Source: Burkholderiales bacterium (GTDB lineage: Bacteria; Pseudomonadota; Gammaproteobacteria; Burkholderiales; Burkholderiaceae_C). Taken from it: 52,775 bases of DNA. The DNA is taken from the NCBI GenBank assembly GCA_016191995.1, contig JACPVA010000138.1, forward strand, positions 1 through 52,775, in the 5' to 3' direction. Position numbers and translations under genes: made by a program. A model generated the notes under the pieces. That model was not told where the DNA came from. It was given only the letters and a program-made list of their open reading frames with translations, and did not search any database. This document shows, one piece after another, positions 6,831-14,515 of this stretch; positions within the stretch are counted from its first letter, which is position 1, and every line of letters begins with the position of its first letter.

Positions 6831-7898
6831 ATGACCGCGGCCCCCACGCTCGGCATCATCGCCAACCCGATCAGCGCGCGCGATATCCGGCGCGTGGTCG
6901 CCAACGCCGGCAACCTGCAGATCACCGATCGCGTCAACATCGTGCTGCGCGTGCTGCAGGCCGCGCGCGCGGCCGGCGTCGTGCGCGCGCTGCTGATGCC
7001 CGACCGCGCCGGCATCCGTGCGCTGCTCGAGCGCCACCTGAAGCGCGGCGACAGCTCGCTGCCCGAGCTGCACTGGCTCGACATGCTGCCCAGCTCGACT
7101 GTCGACGACACCTTCGTCGCCACCCGGCTGCTGCAGCGCGCCGGCGCGGCGGCGATCGTCGTCCTCGGCGGCGACGGCACGCACCGCGCGGTGGTGCGCG
7201 AGCTGGTCACGAGCGACGCGCCGCGGCCGCCTATCGTCGGCCTGTCCACCGGCACCAACAACGCCTTCCCCGAGCTGCGCGAGCCGACGATCGCCGGGCT
7301 GGCCGCAGGTCTGTGGGCCGCCGGCCGGCTGCGCGCGGCCGAGGTGCTCGTCGGCAACAAGCTGGTCGAGGTCGTGATCGACGCCGCGGCCGGCGCGCGG
7401 CGCGATGTCGCGATCGTCGACGCCGTCGTCACCCACGACCGCAGCGTCGGCGCACGCGCGCTGTGGAAGACGGGCTCTCTCGACGCCGCCTACCTCGCCT
7501 TCGCCGAGCCGCAGGCGATCGGGCTGTCGTCGATCGGCGGGCTGCTGCAGCCGGTCGGCCGGCGCGAGCCGGGCGGGCTGGCGGTGCAACTCGCCGCGGG
7601 CGCGGGCGAGTCGGTGCTGACGCTGCACGCGCCGATCGCGCCCGGGCTGGTCAGGCCGTTGTCGGTCGCCGGCTGGCAGCCGATGAAGGCCGGCCAGGCC
7701 CACGTCGTGCGCGCGACGGCCGGCATGGTGGCGCTGGACGGCGAGCGCGAGCTGGCCTTCCACCCCGGCGAGCGCGTGACGATGACGCTGCGCGAGAACG
7801 CCTTCGAGACCCTGGACGTGGCGCAGGCCATGGCCGTGGCGGCGCGCGACGGGCTGCTGCGGCAGGCCGTGCGCGATGCAGGTTTTTCCCACCCCTGA
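6831..7898 (+). CDS. acoX: AcoX, acetoin catabolism protein (NAD-kinase-like)
   Basis: A 355-residue protein of the ATP-NAD kinase-like AcoX family, found in aco operons, whose exact role is unsettled. The N-terminus TLGIIANPISARDIRRVV matches the family start, supporting ATG 6831. The nucleotide-binding signature VVLGGDGTHR is at 110-119 and GLSTGTNNAFPE at 137-148, as in NAD kinases. It is first in acoXABC, 17 bp before acoA. The gene begins almost at the predicted transcription start, so there is no room for a Shine-Dalgarno sequence. Length agrees with the family. Confidence 0.88.
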   Translation: MTAAPTLGIIANPISARDIRRVVANAGNLQITDRVNIVLRVLQAARAAGVVRALLMPDRAGIRALLERHLKRGDSSLPELHWLDMLPSSTVDDTFVATRLLQRAGAAAIVVLGGDGTHRAVVRELVTSDAPRPPIVGLSTGTNNAFPELREPTIAGLAAGLWAAGRLRAAEVLVGNKLVEVVIDAAAGARRDVAIVDAVVTHDRSVGARALWKTGSLDAAYLAFAEPQAIGLSSIGGLLQPVGRREPGGLAVQLAAGAGESVLTLHAPIAPGLVRPLSVAGWQPMKAGQAHVVRATAGMVALDGERELAFHPGERVTMTLRENAFETLDVAQAMAVAARDGLLRQAVRDAGFSHP

Positions 7899-7915
7899 CG
7901 ACGAGGAGACATGCG

Positions 7916-8914
7916 ATGGCAGGCAATCCCTTCCCGCAATCGAAGGAGCAGCTGCTCCAGGCCTACCGCACGATGCGGACGATCCGCGAGTTCGAGGAGC
8001 GGCTGCACGTCGACTTCGGCCGCGGCGACATCCCCGGCTTCGTGCACCTGTACGCCGGCGAGGAGGCCGCCGCCGCAGGGATCATGATGCACCTGCACGA
8101 CGGCGACCGCATCGCCAGCACGCACCGCGGCCACGGCCACTGCATCGCCAAGGGCGTGGACGTGGTGGCGATGATGAAGGAGATCTACGGCAGGAAGGGC
8201 GGCGCCTGCGAGGGCAAGGGCGGGTCGATGCACATCGCCGACCTGGACCGCGGGATGATGGGCGCCAACGGCATCCTCGGTGCCGGTGCGCCGCTGGTCT
8301 GCGGCGCCGCGCTGGCGGCCAAGTTCCGCGCCCGGAAGTCGGGCGGGCCGAGCGACGTCGCGATCAGCTTCGTCGGCGACGGTGCGAGCAACCAGGGTAC
8401 CTTCCTGGAAAGCCTCAACCTGGCCGCGGTGTGGAACCTGCCGGCGATCTTCGTCGTCGAGAACAACGGCTACGCCGAGAGCACGAGCCGCGACTACGGT
8501 GTCGCGGTCGACAGCTATGTCGACCGCGCCGCCGGCTTCGGGCTGCCCGGGGTGACGGTCGACGGCACCGACTTCTTCGCCGTCCACGAGGCCGCCGGCG
8601 AGATCATCGCGCGCGCCCGTGCCGGCGGCGGGCCGGCGCTGCTGGAGTGCAAGATGGTGCGCTTCCACGGCCACTTCGAGGGCGACGCGCAGACCTACCG
8701 CGGCCCCGGCGAGCTCGACCGCATCCGCGCCGAGCAGGACTGCCTGAAGGCCTTCCGCGCCGCCGTCACCGGCGCCGGCGTCGTCGCCGCCGCCGAGCTC
8801 GAGGCGATCGATCACCAGGTGCTCGGCCTGATCGAGCGCGCGGTGACCGAGGCCAAGGCGGCGCCGGCGCCGACCGCGGCCGACCTGCTGACCGATGTCT
8901 ACGTCCAGTACTGA
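7916..8914 (+). CDS. acoA: acetoin dehydrogenase E1 component, alpha subunit
   Basis: The 332-residue product is the TPP-binding E1 alpha subunit of the acetoin-cleaving complex (acetoin to acetaldehyde plus acetyl-CoA). The thiamine diphosphate motif begins GDG at 154-156 and ends ENN at 182-184. The preceding STHRGHGHCIAKG (68-80) and GKGGSMHIAD (100-109) blocks are highly conserved in this E1 group. It starts at ATG 7916 after GAGGAG; the ATG at 7911 is out of frame. It works with AcoB as a heterotetramer and passes the acetyl group to the lipoyl arm of AcoC. It lies 16 bp from acoB in the operon. Confidence 0.92.
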   Translation: MAGNPFPQSKEQLLQAYRTMRTIREFEERLHVDFGRGDIPGFVHLYAGEEAAAAGIMMHLHDGDRIASTHRGHGHCIAKGVDVVAMMKEIYGRKGGACEGKGGSMHIADLDRGMMGANGILGAGAPLVCGAALAAKFRARKSGGPSDVAISFVGDGASNQGTFLESLNLAAVWNLPAIFVVENNGYAESTSRDYGVAVDSYVDRAAGFGLPGVTVDGTDFFAVHEAAGEIIARARAGGGPALLECKMVRFHGHFEGDAQTYRGPGELDRIRAEQDCLKAFRAAVTGAGVVAAAELEAIDHQVLGLIERAVTEAKAAPAPTAADLLTDVYVQY

Positions 8915-8930
8915 AAGAGGAGCGAGCACC

Positions 8931-9947
8931 ATGGCACGCAAGATCAGCATGAAGCAGGCGATCAACGAGGCGCTGGACCAGGAGATGGCGCGCGACCCGT
9001 CGGTGATCGTGATGGGCGAGGACATCGTCGGTGGCGCCGGCGGCGACGGCGAGCGCGACGCCTGGGGCGGGGTGCTCGGCGTCACCAAGGGGCTGTACGC
9101 CAAGCACGGCGACCGGCTGATGGACACACCGCTGTCGGAGTCGGCCTACGTCGGCGCGGCGATCGGCGCCGCCTGCTGCGGCATGCGCCCGGTCGCCGAG
9201 CTGATGTTCGTCGATTTCATGGGCGTGTGCTTCGACCAGATCTTCAACCAGGCCGCCAAGTTCAAGTACATGTTCGGCGGCAAGGCGAAGACGCCGGTCG
9301 TCATCCGCGCAATGTGCGGCGGGGGCTTCCGCGCCGCGGCGCAGCATTCGCAGATGCTCACGCCGCTGTTCGCCCACATCCCGGGGCTCAAGGTGGTGGT
9401 GCCGAGCACGCCCTACGACACCAAGGGGCTGCTGGTGCAGAGCATCCGCGACGACGACCCGGTGATCTTCCTCGAGCACAAGAACCTGTACGGCTTCGAG
9501 GGCGAGGTGCCTGAAGGGCTGTATGCGATCCCGTTCGGCGAGGCGGCGGTCGTGCGCGAGGGGCGCGGTGCCACCGTCGTCGGCTACGGGCTGATGGTGC
9601 ACCGCGCGCTCGACGCCGCGGCGCAGCTGGCCAAGGACGGTGTCGAGGTCGAGGTGATCGACCTGCGCACGCTCAGCCCGCTGGATATCGACACCGTGAT
9701 CGAGAGCGTCGAGAAGACCGGCCGCCTGGTCTGCGTCGACGAGGCGAATCCGCGCTGCAGCATCGCCGCCGACGTCGCGGCGCAGGTCGCGCAGTCGGCC
9801 TTCGGCGCGCTGAAGGGCCCGATCCAGATGGTCACCGCGCCGCACACCCCGGTGCCGTTCTCGCCGACGCTGGAGGACTTGTACATCCCGGGCGCGGCGC
9901 AGATCGTCGAGGCCGTCAGGCGCACGATGGGCGGGGGCCGGCACTGA
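8931..9947 (+). CDS. acoB: acetoin dehydrogenase E1 component, beta subunit
   Basis: The 338-residue protein is the E1 beta (transketolase-like pyrimidine-binding plus C-terminal) subunit. It begins ISMKQAINEALDQEM and has VIVMGEDIVGG, DTPLSESAYVGAAIGAA and ELMFVDFMGVCFDQI, as in AcoB and PDH E1 beta. The C-terminal block VEVEVIDLRTLSPLDIDTV follows. It binds the pyrimidine end of thiamine diphosphate and completes the AcoA active site. AAAGAGGAG precedes ATG 8931. Its stop overlaps the acoC start by one base (TGATG), implying coupled translation. Confidence 0.92.
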   Translation: MARKISMKQAINEALDQEMARDPSVIVMGEDIVGGAGGDGERDAWGGVLGVTKGLYAKHGDRLMDTPLSESAYVGAAIGAACCGMRPVAELMFVDFMGVCFDQIFNQAAKFKYMFGGKAKTPVVIRAMCGGGFRAAAQHSQMLTPLFAHIPGLKVVVPSTPYDTKGLLVQSIRDDDPVIFLEHKNLYGFEGEVPEGLYAIPFGEAAVVREGRGATVVGYGLMVHRALDAAAQLAKDGVEVEVIDLRTLSPLDIDTVIESVEKTGRLVCVDEANPRCSIAADVAAQVAQSAFGALKGPIQMVTAPHTPVPFSPTLEDLYIPGAAQIVEAVRRTMGGGRH

Positions 9948-11068
9948 TGGCCGGCGCCGCGATCACCCCGCTGGTGATGCCGAAGTGGGGGCTGGAGATG
10001 CGCGAGGGCACGATCGCCGGCTGGCTGGTCGAGGAGGGCGCGCGCATCGCGGTCGGCACGCCGGTGGTCGACGTCGAGACCGACAAGATCAGCAACACCG
10101 TCGAGGCGCCCGACCCCGGGCTGCTGCGCCGGCGCGTCGCGCGCGAGGGCGAGACGCTGCCGGTCAAGGCGCTGCTGGCGGTGCTGGCCGAGCCCGAGGT
10201 CGGCGACGCCGAGGTCGACGCCTTCGTCGCCGCCTACGAGGTGCCGGCGGCGGGCGCGGAGGGCGAGGAGGAGGCCAGCGCCTTCGCCTCGACCGAGGTC
10301 GACGGCATCCGGGTGCGGCACGCGCGTCGCGGGCCCGAGGAGGGCGTGCCGGTGCTGTTCCTGCACGGCTTCGGCGGCGACCTGGGCAACTGGCTGTTCA
10401 ACCTCGACGCGGTCGCGGCGCGGCACCCGGTCGTCGCGCTCGACCTGCCGGGGCATGGCGAGTCGGGCGTCGCGCTGCCGGGCGTGTCGCTGCAGGCGCT
10501 GGCGGGGTTCGTGGCACGCTTTCTCGACACGCTCGCGCTGCCGCGCGTGCATGTCGTCGGGCATTCGATGGGGGCGGCGATCGCGGCGCAGCTCGCGCGC
10601 GACCAGCCGGGGCGCGTCGCGTCGCTCGCGCTGGTCGCGCCGGCCGGGCTGGGCGAGGCGATCGACGCCGGCTATATCGAAGGCTTCGTCGCCGCGGCGT
10701 CGCGGCGCGAGCTCAAGCCGGTCGTCGAGCGCCTGTTCGCCGACCCGTCGCTGGTCGGCCGCCAGTTGCTCGACGACCTGCTGAAGTACAAGCGGCTGGA
10801 CGGCGTCGGCGAGCTGCTCGCGCGGCTGGCGGGCGCGCTGTTCCCGGGCGGCCGCCAGGCCGAGCTGCCGCTGCGCGCCCTGTCCGGCGTGCCGATGCTC
10901 ATCGTCTGGGGTGCCGAGGACCGCGTGATCCCGGCCGCGCAGGCGGCCGAGGCGCCCGCGGGCGCCGCGGTGCATGTGCTGCAAGGGTCCGGGCACATGG
11001 TGATGATGGAGCAGGCCGGGGCGGTCAACGCGCTGCTGCTGGAGCATCTGGCGCGGGCGGGGGGTTGA
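9947..11068 (+). CDS. acoC: acetoin dehydrogenase E2 (lipoyl domain plus alpha/beta hydrolase)
   Basis: The 373-residue product joins an N-terminal lipoyl domain with an alpha/beta-hydrolase domain from about residue 118, the characteristic AcoC arrangement. The lipoyl domain covers about residues 5-83, with the lipoylated Lys 47 in VETDKISN. The hydrolase domain has the nucleophile elbow GHSMG at 205-209 with Ser 207, oxyanion HG at 140-141 and the late GSGH at the catalytic His. It accepts the acetyl group from E1 and transfers it to CoA. No E3 (lipoamide dehydrogenase) gene follows, so E3 must be shared or encoded elsewhere. It is last in acoXABC. Confidence 0.92.
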   Translation: MAGAAITPLVMPKWGLEMREGTIAGWLVEEGARIAVGTPVVDVETDKISNTVEAPDPGLLRRRVAREGETLPVKALLAVLAEPEVGDAEVDAFVAAYEVPAAGAEGEEEASAFASTEVDGIRVRHARRGPEEGVPVLFLHGFGGDLGNWLFNLDAVAARHPVVALDLPGHGESGVALPGVSLQALAGFVARFLDTLALPRVHVVGHSMGAAIAAQLARDQPGRVASLALVAPAGLGEAIDAGYIEGFVAAASRRELKPVVERLFADPSLVGRQLLDDLLKYKRLDGVGELLARLAGALFPGGRQAELPLRALSGVPMLIVWGAEDRVIPAAQAAEAPAGAAVHVLQGSGHMVMMEQAGAVNALLLEHLARAGG

Positions 11069-11109
11069 AGGCGCGGGCGCGCCATGGGCATCGGCGCCGG
11101 AGTCTCCAA

Positions 11110-11132
11110 CCGGCCGCCCGGGCGAGGGCCGG
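11110..11132. terminator. weak hairpin after acoC
   Basis: CCGGCC (11110-11115) and GGCCGG (11127-11132) pair around an 11-base loop, 41 bp after the acoC stop. No T-tract follows, so intrinsic termination is uncertain. The rest of 11069-11258 holds no gene. TTGACG at 11225-11230 may be the -35 box for higBA. Confidence 0.25.
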
Positions 11133-11258
11133 CGTCTGTGCCACCTGCGGGCGCGGGACGATCGAGGCGACGCGCTCGCCCCTCCCTGCAGGCTGGCAAT
11201 CGAATTCCGCAATGAAGGTTTCGCTTGACGGAACCTCCATCGCGAATCATCATGGCCC

Positions 11259-11537
11259 ATGATCTGCTCGTTCGCGTGCGCGGATACCGAGTCGCTGTTT
11301 CACAGCCGCACCGTACTCCGGTTCCGCGCCATCGAGCGGGTCGCCAGGCGCAAGCTGCTTCAGATCCATGCCGCCACCGAGCTCGCCAGCCTGCGCATCC
11401 CACCGGGCAACCAGCTGGAGACGCTGAAGGCCGACCGCAAGGGTCAGCACAGCATTCGCATCAACGATCAATGGCGGATCTGCTTCGCCTGGAGGTCGGA
11501 TGGCGCTCACCGCGTCGAGATCGTGGACTACCACTAG
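11259..11537 (+). CDS. higB: HigB-type (RelE superfamily) toxin
   Basis: The 92-residue protein has the HigB/GraT pattern: SFACADTESLFHSRTVLRF, AIERVARRKL, LRIPPGNQLETLKADRKGQH and SIRINDQWRICFAWR. It ends HRVEIVDYH with the conserved C-terminal His. This family cleaves ribosome-associated mRNA. The toxin gene comes first, as usual for higBA, and its stop TAG lies within the ribosome-binding site (AGGAG) of higA 12 bp before that start. ATG 11259 fits family length; ATG 11252 is out of frame. Confidence 0.9.
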   Translation: MICSFACADTESLFHSRTVLRFRAIERVARRKLLQIHAATELASLRIPPGNQLETLKADRKGQHSIRINDQWRICFAWRSDGAHRVEIVDYH

Positions 11538-11548
11538 GAGTTCGAACC

Positions 11549-11854
11549 ATGCCCAAGCCGCTCGAGGAGATTCATCCCGGCGAGATCCTGCTCGAGGACT
11601 TCATGAAACCCATGGGCATCAGCGCGCGCCAGCTCGCGGCGGACATCGACGTCTCGCCGAGCCGGATCAGCGAGCTGGTGAACGGCCAGCGCCCGGTCAC
11701 GGCGGACACCGCGCTTCGGCTCGGGATGTTCTTCGGCATGGAGCCCAGGTTCTGGCTGAACCTGCAGTCCGAGTACGACATCCGGATTGCGGATCGCGAG
11801 CTGCGGGCCAAACTCGCGCCGAGGATCCGCGTCTTTCAGTCAGCTGCGGCGTGA
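11549..11854 (+). CDS. higA: HigA-family XRE antitoxin
   Basis: A 101-residue antitoxin beginning IHPGEILLEDFMKPMGISAR, the diagnostic HigA start. Its HTH lies at about residues 24-50 (QLAADIDVSPSRISELVNGQ). FGMEPRFWLNLQSEYDIRIA follows as the family C-terminal block. It neutralises HigB by direct binding and represses the promoter. It starts 12 bp after higB. The stop codon overlaps the GTG of the next gene by four bases (GTGA), an unusual link of an antitoxin to an exported esterase. Confidence 0.9.
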   Translation: MPKPLEEIHPGEILLEDFMKPMGISARQLAADIDVSPSRISELVNGQRPVTADTALRLGMFFGMEPRFWLNLQSEYDIRIADRELRAKLAPRIRVFQSAAA

Positions 11855-12864
11855 ACGACCGGTCGGCCGGCCGCGGTCGGTGTTTCGCGATCTTGGCCGC
11901 GCTCGTCGTCGCACTTCTCGCGCCGGCCTGCGCGCGCGACGGCGATCGCCCGACGCTGCGCGAGCGGATCGCCGAGCGCGCCGGCCTGCCACGGAGCAAG
12001 AGTCCCGACGCCGATCCCGCCCGCCCCGGCACGCACCGTTTCGCGCTGGTACACGACGGCGTCGAGCGCGAGTATCTCGTCCACGTGCCGCGCAGCGTCG
12101 ACCGGTCCCGCCCGCTGGCGGTCGTCTTCTCGTTCCACGGCGGCGGCGGCAACATGATGCTGCAGGCCGACGACCGCTACCACGGCCTGGTCGCCAAGTC
12201 GGAGTCGGCGGGCTATCTGGCGGTCTTCCCGAACGGCTACAGCCGCATGCCGGGCGGCAGGCTGGCGACCTGGAACGCTGGGTCCTGCTGCGGCGCCGCC
12301 GCGCAGCGCGGGGCGGACGATGTCGGCTTCGTGCGCGCCATCGTGCGCGAGCTGCGCGCGCGCTACGCCGTCGACCCGGACCGCATCTTCGCGAACGGCT
12401 TTTCCAACGGCGCGATGTTCGCCTACCGGCTGGCGTGCGAGATGGCCGACACCTTTCGCGCGATCGCTGCGGTGGCCGGGACCGAGGGCGTGGCCGACTG
12501 CCGGCCGGGCCGGCCTGTGTCGGTGCTGCACATGCATGCGCGCGACGACGACCACGTGCCGTTCGACGGCGGCGCCGGCCGCGCGTCGGTCACCCGGGGG
12601 GTCGACTTCGTCTCGGTGCCGCAGACGATCACGCGCTGGGTGCGCCGCAACGCCTGCCAGACGACGCCGCGGCGCGTGCTGCAGCGGCCGGGCGGCTTCT
12701 GCGAGAGCTACGAAGGATGCCGCGGCGGCGCGCGCGTGATGCTGTGCGTCGCCGAAAGCGGCGGCCACGCCTGGCCCGGGGGCAGCAAGATCACGACCGG
12801 CGAGCCCGGGCCGACGGCGTTCTCGGCGACCGAGCTGAGCTGGGAATTCTTCAGCGGCCGGTAG
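11851..12864 (+). CDS. exported PHB depolymerase/feruloyl-esterase-like protein
   Basis: The 337-residue protein has a signal peptide (hydrophobic core at about 12-26, cleavage near PACA) and then the LpqC/poly(3-hydroxybutyrate) depolymerase family fold (COG3509). Visible are SFHGGGGNMM (oxyanion), YLAVFPNGYS, then GFSNGAMFAYRLAC with the nucleophile Ser in GFSNG. LHMHARDDDHVPFDGG carries the acid, and ESGGHAWPGG the catalytic His. The substrate may be a polyester, xylan ester or feruloyl ester. GTG 11851 is chosen because it gives a complete signal peptide and overlaps the higA stop. Confidence 0.8.
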   Translation: MNDRSAGRGRCFAILAALVVALLAPACARDGDRPTLRERIAERAGLPRSKSPDADPARPGTHRFALVHDGVEREYLVHVPRSVDRSRPLAVVFSFHGGGGNMMLQADDRYHGLVAKSESAGYLAVFPNGYSRMPGGRLATWNAGSCCGAAAQRGADDVGFVRAIVRELRARYAVDPDRIFANGFSNGAMFAYRLACEMADTFRAIAAVAGTEGVADCRPGRPVSVLHMHARDDDHVPFDGGAGRASVTRGVDFVSVPQTITRWVRRNACQTTPRRVLQRPGGFCESYEGCRGGARVMLCVAESGGHAWPGGSKITTGEPGPTAFSATELSWEFFSGR

Positions 12865-13015
12865 CACGCCGCGAGCTCAGTCGACCCACGGCGGCCGGAG
12901 AGGCTTACATTTGCGCGTGGTCCCGCATTCGCCCCTGGCATCTGCCGACATGCCAGGGCACCGTCGAGCGGGACGCGGTCATCCTGCCAGGCGTCTTCAC
13001 ACTGAGGAGATCACG

Positions 13016-13489
13016 ATGAAGCTGATCGTCGTCCGCCGTCCGGCCCGGCTCGCGCTGGCAGCCATGTTCGCGCTGTCCGCGTTCCTCGCGGCCACCGAGG
13101 CTGGCGCTCGCGAGTCCGTCGTCACCGGCCCCAAGGGAAGCACCGCGACGCGCCAGGTCGAGCACGACAAGGGCACGGTCACGTCGACGACGACCGGCGA
13201 ACAAGGCAATACGCGCGAGCGCGGTCTCGAGCGCAGCAAGCAGGGCGCGAGCGCGACGATCACGCGGCGTGACGGCAGCACGGTGACACGCGAGACCAGC
13301 CGCGACGAAACCGGGTCGACTTCGACGCTGACCGGCAGCAAGGGGCAGAGTGCAACTGCCGAGACCGTCCGCACCGAAACCGGCTCATCGACGACCGTCA
13401 CCGGCGACAAGGGCCGGACCGCGACCGTCGAGCACACGCGTGGGTCGCTGCGCGACAAGCTCAAGGCGCGGCGCGACGGCCAACCGTAG
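13016..13489 (+). CDS. small exported Thr/Gly/Arg-rich repeat protein, unknown function
   Basis: The start ATG follows TGAGGAGATC. Residues 1-31 form a signal peptide ending in AGA. The rest (to 157 residues) is about five imperfect 22-residue repeats built on T-x-T-G-x-x-G-x-T-A-T-x-E, for example VVTGPKGSTATRQVE and TLTGSKGQSATAETV. No catalytic motif is visible. The repeat geometry suggests an extended beta-solenoid or a flexible polar surface protein. It stands alone, and the 254 bp after it (13490-13743) show no gene. No function is assigned. Confidence 0.75.
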   Translation: MKLIVVRRPARLALAAMFALSAFLAATEAGARESVVTGPKGSTATRQVEHDKGTVTSTTTGEQGNTRERGLERSKQGASATITRRDGSTVTRETSRDETGSTSTLTGSKGQSATAETVRTETGSSTTVTGDKGRTATVEHTRGSLRDKLKARRDGQP

Positions 13490-13743
13490 CGCGCCGCCGC
13501 CGCCACATTGCCGGCTGCGGCCGGTCCGGGCCGGGGCGTCCTTGCCCCCTGTTCGCCCGCGCGCCTGTTCGCCTCTCTTCGCACCGGCTCTGCGGGGCCT
13601 GCGGCGGCGCGCAGCGGGGCGTCGCGGTCTGCAGAACCGTACGGCGAGCCGCGGTGGCCCGATGCCGCATGATCAGCGCCGCGACGAATGTCGATGGTCG
13701 TCATCGGCGAGCGCCGACCCCACTTCCGACGCGACTCCGTAAA

Positions 13744-14487
13744 GTGCTCCCCCCCTTCCCCTTCGTCACCCTCCATCAGCGGCCGCTTCCCGACGGCCCG
13801 GCGGCGGAGTCCGAGTGGCTCGCGCGCAGCGCCACCACCGGCCGCGCCGCGGCGCACCTGTGGTCCGCGGCCGAGGGGCTGATCGTGCCGCGGCGCTATG
13901 CCGCGCTGCCCGGCTGGGCCGGCGTGCCGCGCGACGGCGTGCAGGTGCGCGCCAGCGGCGGCGGCCTGGTGCCGCAGGGGCCGGGGGTGTGGAACCTGAC
14001 CCTGGTCTGGCCGGCGCCGGCCGAAGGCGCAGCGGCGAGCGGCGGGGTCTATCGCGCGTTCGCGCAGTCGCTCTGCGCGGCCTTCGCACGGCTCGGGTTG
14101 ATGCTGGAAGCAGGCGAGGTCGCAGGCGCCTTCTGCCCCGGGCGCTTCGACCTCGCGGCGGGCGGGCGCAAGCTCGTCGGCACCGCGCAGGCCTGGAAGC
14201 GCATCGGCGGCGCGTCGCTGGCGCTGGCGCACGCGGTCGTCGTCGTCGACGCCGATCCGCGCGCGCTGGTGGCGCGCGCGAACGCTTTCGAGGCCGCGCT
14301 CGGCAGCGGCATGCGCTACCTGGAGGAGCGGCTGACGAGCGTCGCGCGCGAGCTCGGCGGCGCCGGCGATGCGCGCACGCGGACGCTCGCGGTGCTGGCC
14401 GAGCAGTTCGCGCGTGTCGTGATGAAGCAGGGGCCGGGCACCGGCGTGGGCAGCGCCGGGGCCGACAGCCTGAGCCGTTGCGGCTGA
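13744..14487 (+). CDS. lipoate-protein ligase A-like protein
   Basis: About 247 residues from GTG 13744. It begins LPPFPFVTLHQRPLPDGPAA, an N-terminus typical of BPL/LplA-like proteins. RASGGGLVPQGPGVWNLTLV matches the conserved RR-x-x-GGG-x-V-x-HGPG-x-N block of lipoate/octanoate transferases, and GGRKLVGTAQAWKR matches G-x-K-x-x-G-x-A with the catalytic Lys. It probably attaches or transfers lipoate. The lipoyl domain of AcoC, about 3 kb away, is an obvious target, though other E2 proteins exist. The start is uncertain because no good ribosome-binding site is visible; the upstream frame is open to 13654. Confidence 0.7.
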   Translation: MLPPFPFVTLHQRPLPDGPAAESEWLARSATTGRAAAHLWSAAEGLIVPRRYAALPGWAGVPRDGVQVRASGGGLVPQGPGVWNLTLVWPAPAEGAAASGGVYRAFAQSLCAAFARLGLMLEAGEVAGAFCPGRFDLAAGGRKLVGTAQAWKRIGGASLALAHAVVVVDADPRALVARANAFEAALGSGMRYLEERLTSVARELGGAGDARTRTLAVLAEQFARVVMKQGPGTGVGSAGADSLSRCG

Positions 14488-14515
14488 AGCTGGCGCCGCA
14501 CGCCAGGCGCGGCGT

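Noticed and set aside
11252..11854. A single long plus-strand frame running from 11225 into higA
   Set aside because: higB in the overlapping frame has full family similarity, and higA has its own ribosome-binding site and start at 11549.
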